Shown here: positions 6,018 to 10,716 of the stretch, piece by piece
Position numbering within the stretch: position 1 is the stretch's first letter
Layout: the number at the start of each line of letters is the position of its first letter
NCBI GenBank assembly: GCA_964425595.1
Contig: CAYRMW010000065.1
Location: 1 to 10,716, forward strand
Direction of reading: 5' to 3'
DNA length: 10,716 bases
Source: Caccovicinus sp964425595
Lineage (GTDB): Bacteria > Bacillota > Clostridia > Lachnospirales > Lachnospiraceae
Made by a program: the position numbers and the translations under genes
The notes under the pieces: model-generated
What the model was told of the DNA's origin: nothing
What the model saw: the letters and a program-made list of their open reading frames with translations, nothing else
The model's database searches: none

Positions 6018-7004
6018 TTATTTTGCCGCATGGATCTCTGCTTTTGCGCAATTCAGCAGTGCTTTCATATATCCAGTGCAGTAGGCCCAGGCAGAATCAC
6101 TGCCTCCGCAGCTCTCCGCCCACACCGGCACGTGGTCGACATGGATCACTCCGTCATAATCGCTCTCCACAAACGCCTTCATGACCTGATACATATCCAT
6201 GTAGCCGTCTTCCAACAGCGTTTCCTCGAAGTTGGGAAGCGTGCTGCTTACGTTGCGGAAGTGGACGCAGAACACTTTTTTGTTTTCGACAAAATAGCGG
6301 ATATCCTCAATGATGTCGCCGAACCGGCTGCCGCCTTCCAGCCAGCAGCCCACGCACATCTTCATGCCTAAATACGGGCTGTTTCCGGAAAGCGCAAAGG
6401 CCTTCTTGTAGCATTCGGCGGAAGTGATCAGATTCGATACGCCGACCAGGCAGTCCACGGGCGGGTCGTTCGGATGCAGGGCGATCTTAAAATCCAGCTC
6501 TTCGCACACCGGAAGCACTCTCTCCAGAAAGTAACGGAAGTTTTCCCAGATCTCCTCCTGCGTATACAGCCGCCCGTGCGTGTACGGTCTGCTCTGCAGT
6601 TCATCCAGATCGACGATCCGTCCGACAGCGCCTCTTGTGTGCTCGCCGACCGCAAATTTCGTAGTCAGTACCTGATTCGGCTCCCATGTGGCGTATCCGA
6701 TCTTGATCCCGGCTTTGGCAAGGATCCGGTTGAAATCATTGTAACGCTCGATCGCCTCATCCCGGCCGGGAAGTCCCAGATGGATCTTGTCGCACTTGTA
6801 GATGCTGACATTTCCGGCATCGGTAACGGTCAGTCCGGCCTTTCTTACCCTCTCGGTAAATTTCATTACGGAATCGTAATCGGTATCTTCATCGTTGAAG
6901 ATGACATATACGTAATCGACTCCCATCTGCCGGATGAATAAGAGCTGCTCATCCGTATAATCTGAGCCTACCTTTGACTGTACTTTGATTTTGTCTCCAA
7001 GCAT
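6018..7004 (-). CDS. UxuA-family (mannonate dehydratase-like) TIM-barrel enzyme
   Basis: A 328-aa soluble protein of the UxuA / D-mannonate dehydratase family (COG1312), a TIM-barrel metalloenzyme group. Recognisable motifs are KIHLGLPGRDEAIERY (73-88), LAKAGIK (95-101), ALHPNDPP (175-182), GMKMCVG (213-219), CVHFRNV (246-252), GYMDMYQVMKAF (267-278) and VDHVP (289-293). The presumed Mn(II) ligands of the family, His-Cys-His-Asp, are retained as His177, Cys217, His248 and Asp290, and the catalytic His after the aspartate is also present (His291). It is shorter than typical UxuA (about 350-360 aa). Where UxuA usually has the FMPVFDWTRT substrate loop, it has a different segment (ATWEPNQVLTTKF, 105-117), so the substrate may differ from D-mannonate. 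The start follows GGGGGA by about 8 nt and lies 21 nt after the binding-protein gene, making it the last gene of the transporter operon. No uxuB, uxaC or kdgK is in view. Confidence 0.82.
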   Translation of the reverse strand: MLGDKIKVQSKVGSDYTDEQLLFIRQMGVDYVYVIFNDEDTDYDSVMKFTERVRKAGLTVTDAGNVSIYKCDKIHLGLPGRDEAIERYNDFNRILAKAGIKIGYATWEPNQVLTTKFAVGEHTRGAVGRIVDLDELQSRPYTHGRLYTQEEIWENFRYFLERVLPVCEELDFKIALHPNDPPVDCLVGVSNLITSAECYKKAFALSGNSPYLGMKMCVGCWLEGGSRFGDIIEDIRYFVENKKVFCVHFRNVSSTLPNFEETLLEDGYMDMYQVMKAFVESDYDGVIHVDHVPVWAESCGGSDSAWAYCTGYMKALLNCAKAEIHAAK

Positions 7005-7025
7005 TATCCTAATCCCCCGCTGTTC

Positions 7026-8660
7026 TTATTCTACGATCTTGATCTCTTCCGGCGTCCAAAGAACAGATGATGTCTGATAAATTCCGGAATCCGCTACCCG
7101 GTCGTTCGAGAAGCAGGTCGAGAAGGTCGCCGCCACCGGAAGGATCAGGCAGTAATCGATGGTCAGCATCCTGGAGGCTTCCTTAAGCAATGCCTTCTTC
7201 TCATCCAGGTCGGCAGCTGCTCTTGCGCCGAACAGTGCCTCTTCGTAATCCGCCGGATGATCCATCATATTCAGATAGTTGACGCCTTCCGAAGAGTAGA
7301 GGCGGACATAATTGTTGGTGAAATCCAGTTTGGAAGCGCCCTGACCGGTAATGATGCCGCCGTCATAGGTTCCTGTCGCCTTTTCCGCGTTGAATGCGGA
7401 ATCTTCCATCACTTTGATCTCCGCATTGATCCCGATCTCCGCCAGAGATGCCTGCAGCAGGACCGCAATGTTGTTATTCGAGGAAATCGTGGAAATCGTT
7501 GTATCAAACCCATCCGGATACCCTGCCTCCGCCAGCAGTTCCTTTGCCAGCTCCACATCATACTCAGGAAATTCTACGGATTCATCGTAAGACCATGCTC
7601 CGGGGACGCCAAACTGGCTGACTTTAATTCCTAGATTTCCGGTTAAGGAATACACATAACCATCCCAGTCAATGGCATGCGACACCGCCTGACGCACCGT
7701 CAGATCATAGAAAGGAGAATCCTCTACGCCGGAAGCGAACATGATGTATTTGATCGCCCCTAAATCCGGCGCCTGCGCGGCGATATTCTCATAGCCCGCA
7801 TTGGTCAGCGTCTGGATCAGCGTTGCGTCGGCGGTCGAGAGCAGATCGATCTCCCCATTCATAAACGCCGCCTGCTGAGTGGTAATATCCGACATGAACA
7901 CAATGGTCAGCTCATCCAGGTAGGGCTTGCCTTCGATCCAGTAATTCGGATTCTTCTCATAAGAGATATGATCTTCTTTCACATACTCGGTCATAATGTA
8001 AGGGCCGGTTCCGACCGCGTTGATCGCCGCCCAGTCTTCACCGTTTTCTTCAAAGGCGTTCGGGCAGTAAATATACACTTCTGACAGTACTGTCTCCCAG
8101 TTGTTTGCCCACTCGCTGTACTGGAGAACGATGGTGTAATCATCCATCGCCTCATAGGAAACCGGTGACCCGATTTCCGACGCCTTGCCGCCTTCGGTCA
8201 TTTTGTCAAAATTCCAGATCACCGCCTCCGCATTGAAATCGCTGCCATCGCTGAACTGGATGCCTTCTTTTAATTTGATCGTTACGGTCAGGTTATCCTG
8301 ATCCACGGTAAAACTGTCCGCCAGCCACCCGGAAATGTTTCCCTCGATATCCTGTCTTCCCAGAGACTCAATCGCAGGAGCAACAAAGAACCGGTCTCCG
8401 GTCGAGGAAGAGAATGGCAGGAAACAGGTAGTAAACGTATCCGGATAACAGATCGTCACGCTTCCGCCGTAAGTCGTCTCGCTGCCCGTCTCTTCCTGCG
8501 CGCTCTCATCTGCGCCTGCTTCCTCTGCGGTGTCCCCCGCCGCCTCCGACGCTGCCGTGGTATCAACAGATGAAGAACTGCCAGAGCATCCCACGCTGCT
8601 CATCACCATGGTGGCTGCCAGGAAAAGCCCGGCCGCCTGTCTTAATTTTCTCTTAAACAT
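7026..8660 (-). CDS. Family 5 extracellular solute-binding lipoprotein (Opp/Dpp type)
   Basis: A 544-aa substrate-binding lipoprotein for an Opp/Dpp-type ABC importer (SBP_bac_5, PF00496), anchored outside the cell membrane. A basic N-terminus (MFKRKLR), a hydrophobic segment (9-20) and a lipobox-like SVGC with Cys25 form a lipoprotein signal; the position three before the cysteine is Ser rather than the usual Leu. A Ser/Thr/Ala/Glu-rich acidic linker spans about 26-63. The binding domain follows, with the family signature LKEGIQFSDGSDFNAEAV and, later, GTGPYIMTEY, the NPNYW segment and an AVSHAIDW motif. The start at 8660 is chosen over a Met 12 codons upstream (8696), since GGAGG lies 5 nt before it and the signal peptide begins there. 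It follows the ATPase gene by 43 nt. The ligand cannot be read from sequence: family members bind peptides, but also nickel, oligosaccharides and opines. Confidence 0.92.
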   Translation of the reverse strand: MFKRKLRQAAGLFLAATMVMSSVGCSGSSSSVDTTAASEAAGDTAEEAGADESAQEETGSETTYGGSVTICYPDTFTTCFLPFSSSTGDRFFVAPAIESLGRQDIEGNISGWLADSFTVDQDNLTVTIKLKEGIQFSDGSDFNAEAVIWNFDKMTEGGKASEIGSPVSYEAMDDYTIVLQYSEWANNWETVLSEVYIYCPNAFEENGEDWAAINAVGTGPYIMTEYVKEDHISYEKNPNYWIEGKPYLDELTIVFMSDITTQQAAFMNGEIDLLSTADATLIQTLTNAGYENIAAQAPDLGAIKYIMFASGVEDSPFYDLTVRQAVSHAIDWDGYVYSLTGNLGIKVSQFGVPGAWSYDESVEFPEYDVELAKELLAEAGYPDGFDTTISTISSNNNIAVLLQASLAEIGINAEIKVMEDSAFNAEKATGTYDGGIITGQGASKLDFTNNYVRLYSSEGVNYLNMMDHPADYEEALFGARAAADLDEKKALLKEASRMLTIDYCLILPVAATFSTCFSNDRVADSGIYQTSSVLWTPEEIKIVE

Positions 8661-8703
8661 AATACCCTCCTTATATGATTTTGTTGTTTTGCTCAATCCT
8701 GCT

Positions 8704-10716
8704 TTATTGATACAGGAAGCAGGCTACCTGATGCCCGTTTCCTTTATCCAGCAATTTCGGCACTTCCTGCCGGCACCGGTCCGCTGCCCTGGGACACCGG
8801 TCATGGAACGGACATCCCCTGGGACGGTTTAAAATACTTGGGACTTCTCCCGCGATCGGCACCGCGGCTTTGCCTTCCTCCACATCCGGATCCGCCTCCG
8901 GCACCGCGGCAAGAAGGACTTGCGTATAGGGGTGCATCGGGTTTTCATAAAGCTCATGCGCATCGGCAATTTCCACGATGCGTCCCAGGTACATCACCAG
9001 TACCCGATCGCTGATATGCTTGACCACCGCCAGGTCATGCGCGATAAACAGATAGCTTACCTCAAGCTTGGCCTGCAGTTCCTCTAACAGGTTAATGATC
9101 TGGGCCTGGATCGACACATCCAGCGCGGAAATCGGCTCATCGCAGATGATCACATCCGGATCGGACGAAAGGGCCCTGGCAATCCCCAGCCTCTGGCGCT
9201 GTCCGCCGGAAAATTCATGAGGCACTCTGTCCTTAAGTCCCGGATCAAGGCCTACCAAAGTAAACAGCTGATCGACACGCCGGTCTAACTCTGCCCTGCT
9301 CTTGCAGGATTTATTCAGGATCAGAGACTCCGCCACAATTGAGCCTGCTGTCTGCCTGGGATCCAGCGAAGAAAACGGATCCTGAAAGATCATGGCGATC
9401 TTCCTGCGGTAGGGCTGCAGTTCCTTATCCTTCATTCCGGCGATGTCCGTCCCCGAGAATTTAATTTCTCCCTCTTCCGGCTTGTAGACCCTCATGATAC
9501 ATCTGGCCATGGTCGTCTTTCCGCAGCCGGATTCGCCTACGATCCCCAGCGTTTCCCCTTTTCGGAGATTGAAGGTGATCTCTTCGATCGCCTTTACCTC
9601 CCCTACCTTCCGTTTCATGATGCCCTTCAGGACCGGGAAATATTTGCGGACGTTGACCACTTCCAGCACGTTTTCTTTTCCGATCTTCTTTTGCGGGGCG
9701 GCCTTTTGGGGCGCATTCTGAATCTCCAGCTCTTTCTTCTGCAGTTCCTCTTTGCTCAGCCAGCAGGCGGAGTAGTGCGCCTTTCCCACCTCCGTCAGTT
9801 CCGGCTTCTTTTTTTGCGCACACTCCGGCTTATGGTATTCGCAACGGTCGTAAAAGGGACAGTAGTCCGGACGCACGGCAGGATTCGGCGGAAGCCCTTC
9901 GATCGGGATCAGGATCCTGTCCTTCGGATCATCCAGCCTTGGGATGGCCCGCAGAAGGCTTCGGGTGTAGGGGTGTTCGGAATGTTTGAAAATATCTCTG
10001 GTTTGCGCAGTCTCTACTACGCTTCCGGAGTACATCACGTAGATTCTTTCCGCAAACCGGGCTACAATGCCCAGGTTATGGGTAACCAGGATCACCGCGG
10101 TATCGGTTTCCTTGGCAATATTCCGGATCATTTCCAGAAGCTGGGCCTGCGTGGTTACATCTAACGCTGTGGTCGCCTCATCGGCGATCAGGATATCCGG
10201 CTTCGCGGACATCGCCATCGCGATCATGATCCTCTGGCGCATGCCGCCGGAAAACTGCTGCGGATAGTAATCAAACCGCTGTTTTGCATCGGGAATCTTC
10301 ACCATTTTCAGCATCTCAATGGTGCGTTCCTTCGCCTCCTGCCTGCTCATGTTCAGGTGCTTCATGATGTTTTCCTGGATCTGAAATCCGATGGTCAGCA
10401 CCGGATTCAGCGAGGTCATAGGTTCCTGGAAGATCATGCCGATCCTCCCGCCCCGCACGGAACGCATCTTTTCACTGTTGGTGTCGTATTCCAGGAGGTT
10501 TTTCTCCTCACCATCCAGGTACACGGCGCCGGATTCCACAAAACCGGGAGCGCCCACCAACTGCAGCACGCTCATCATGGTGACGGATTTCCCGCTTCCG
10601 GACTCTCCCACCACACCGATGATTTCCCCCCGGTCAATGTGAAAAGAAACCCCGTCCACGGCACGGACCTTTTTCCCTTCCATCATAAAGCAGGTATGGA
10701 TATCGTTCACTTCTAA
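8704..10716 (-). CDS. Fused double-cassette Opp/Dpp ABC transporter ATPase (OppD-OppF type), 5' end cut by the window
   Basis: A single polypeptide with two ATP-binding cassettes, as in E. coli GsiA and YejF, powering an oligopeptide-type importer at the inner face of the membrane. The frame is open to the window edge. A GTG at 10708-10710 is available, but the preceding codons read Leu-Glu, which fits the usual LLEVxDLxxxF beginning, so the true start lies outside. Counting from that GTG, cassette 1 has Walker A GESGSGKS (35-42), Q-loop Gln95, signature FSGGMRQR (153-160), Walker B ILIADEATTALD (173-184) and His211. Cassette 2 has GESGCGKTT (392-400), FSGGQRQR (500-507), VIICDEP (520-526) and His558. 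Each cassette is followed by the Opp/Dpp C-terminal extension (oligo_HPY) with four cysteines: 284, 290, 297, 316 and 633, 639, 646, 664. Such cysteines bind a 4Fe-4S cluster in characterised Dpp ATPases. A charged linker (about 318-345) joins the halves. Permease genes are expected upstream, off the right edge. Confidence 0.93.
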   Translation of the reverse strand, partial: LEVNDIHTCFMMEGKKVRAVDGVSFHIDRGEIIGVVGESGSGKSVTMMSVLQLVGAPGFVESGAVYLDGEEKNLLEYDTNSEKMRSVRGGRIGMIFQEPMTSLNPVLTIGFQIQENIMKHLNMSRQEAKERTIEMLKMVKIPDAKQRFDYYPQQFSGGMRQRIMIAMAMSAKPDILIADEATTALDVTTQAQLLEMIRNIAKETDTAVILVTHNLGIVARFAERIYVMYSGSVVETAQTRDIFKHSEHPYTRSLLRAIPRLDDPKDRILIPIEGLPPNPAVRPDYCPFYDRCEYHKPECAQKKKPELTEVGKAHYSACWLSKEELQKKELEIQNAPQKAAPQKKIGKENVLEVVNVRKYFPVLKGIMKRKVGEVKAIEEITFNLRKGETLGIVGESGCGKTTMARCIMRVYKPEEGEIKFSGTDIAGMKDKELQPYRRKIAMIFQDPFSSLDPRQTAGSIVAESLILNKSCKSRAELDRRVDQLFTLVGLDPGLKDRVPHEFSGGQRQRLGIARALSSDPDVIICDEPISALDVSIQAQIINLLEELQAKLEVSYLFIAHDLAVVKHISDRVLVMYLGRIVEIADAHELYENPMHPYTQVLLAAVPEADPDVEEGKAAVPIAGEVPSILNRPRGCPFHDRCPRAADRCRQEVPKLLDKGNGHQVACFLYQ

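Noticed and set aside
8661..8696. Start of the solute-binding protein at 8696, adding 12 residues.
   Set aside because: The strong GGAGG site lies between the two candidates and serves the Met at 8660, which also begins a standard lipoprotein signal peptide.
1..10716. Mobile element, CRISPR array, phage genes or tRNA.
   Set aside because: No transposase, integrase, direct-repeat array or tRNA-like cloverleaf was seen. All long frames are metabolic or transport genes with even base composition.

Overview
The window looks like a chromosomal stretch from an anaerobic Firmicute, most likely a gut-type Clostridia or Lachnospiraceae member. This is inferred from strong AGGAGG-type ribosome binding sites, TTGACA/TATAAT-like promoters, a lipoprotein-type Opp/Dpp binding protein, a YfcC-type carrier and the gene order; no marker gene fixes the species. 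Base composition is moderately GC-rich and looks even across the window. There are seven protein genes, no RNA gene, and no transposon, phage or CRISPR element.

Positions 1-4602 (minus strand) hold a three-gene operon. A promoter near 4574-4602 drives a structured leader of about 150 nt, then a YtcJ-like metal-dependent amidohydrolase, an M20 amidohydrolase/deacylase of the hippurate/IAA-amino-acid hydrolase type, and a YfcC/DcuC-superfamily membrane carrier. The operon closes at a clear intrinsic terminator at 1-44. The likely theme is uptake of a small amide-containing compound (acyl amino acid or similar) and its hydrolysis in the cytoplasm.

A divergent gene (4772-5866, plus strand), with its own extended -10 promoter, encodes a protein matching the central and C-terminal parts of the TIGR00300 / archaeal-type ornithine cyclodeaminase (AgrE C-terminal) family. 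It lacks the usual N-terminal LOR/SDH domain. If it is active, ornithine would become proline plus ammonia. That would fit an amino acid released by the two hydrolases, but the substrate link is inference.

Positions 5867-6017 are a convergent intergenic region with two large inverted repeats, one of them an intrinsic terminator for the plus-strand gene.

Positions 6018-10716 (minus strand) hold the 3' part of a second operon, entering from beyond the right edge: a fused double-cassette OppD-OppF-type ATPase (5' end cut by the window), a family 5 extracellular solute-binding lipoprotein, and a short divergent member of the UxuA (mannonate dehydratase) TIM-barrel family. The permease genes are not in the window and presumably lie upstream. 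The UxuA-like enzyme beside a peptide-type transporter, with no glucuronate genes in view, suggests an unassigned substrate.

The most interesting points are the N-terminally shortened TIGR00300 protein, the structured leader with possible loop-loop pairing ahead of the amidohydrolase operon, and the UxuA-like enzyme in an Opp-type operon. None of these proves a new system.
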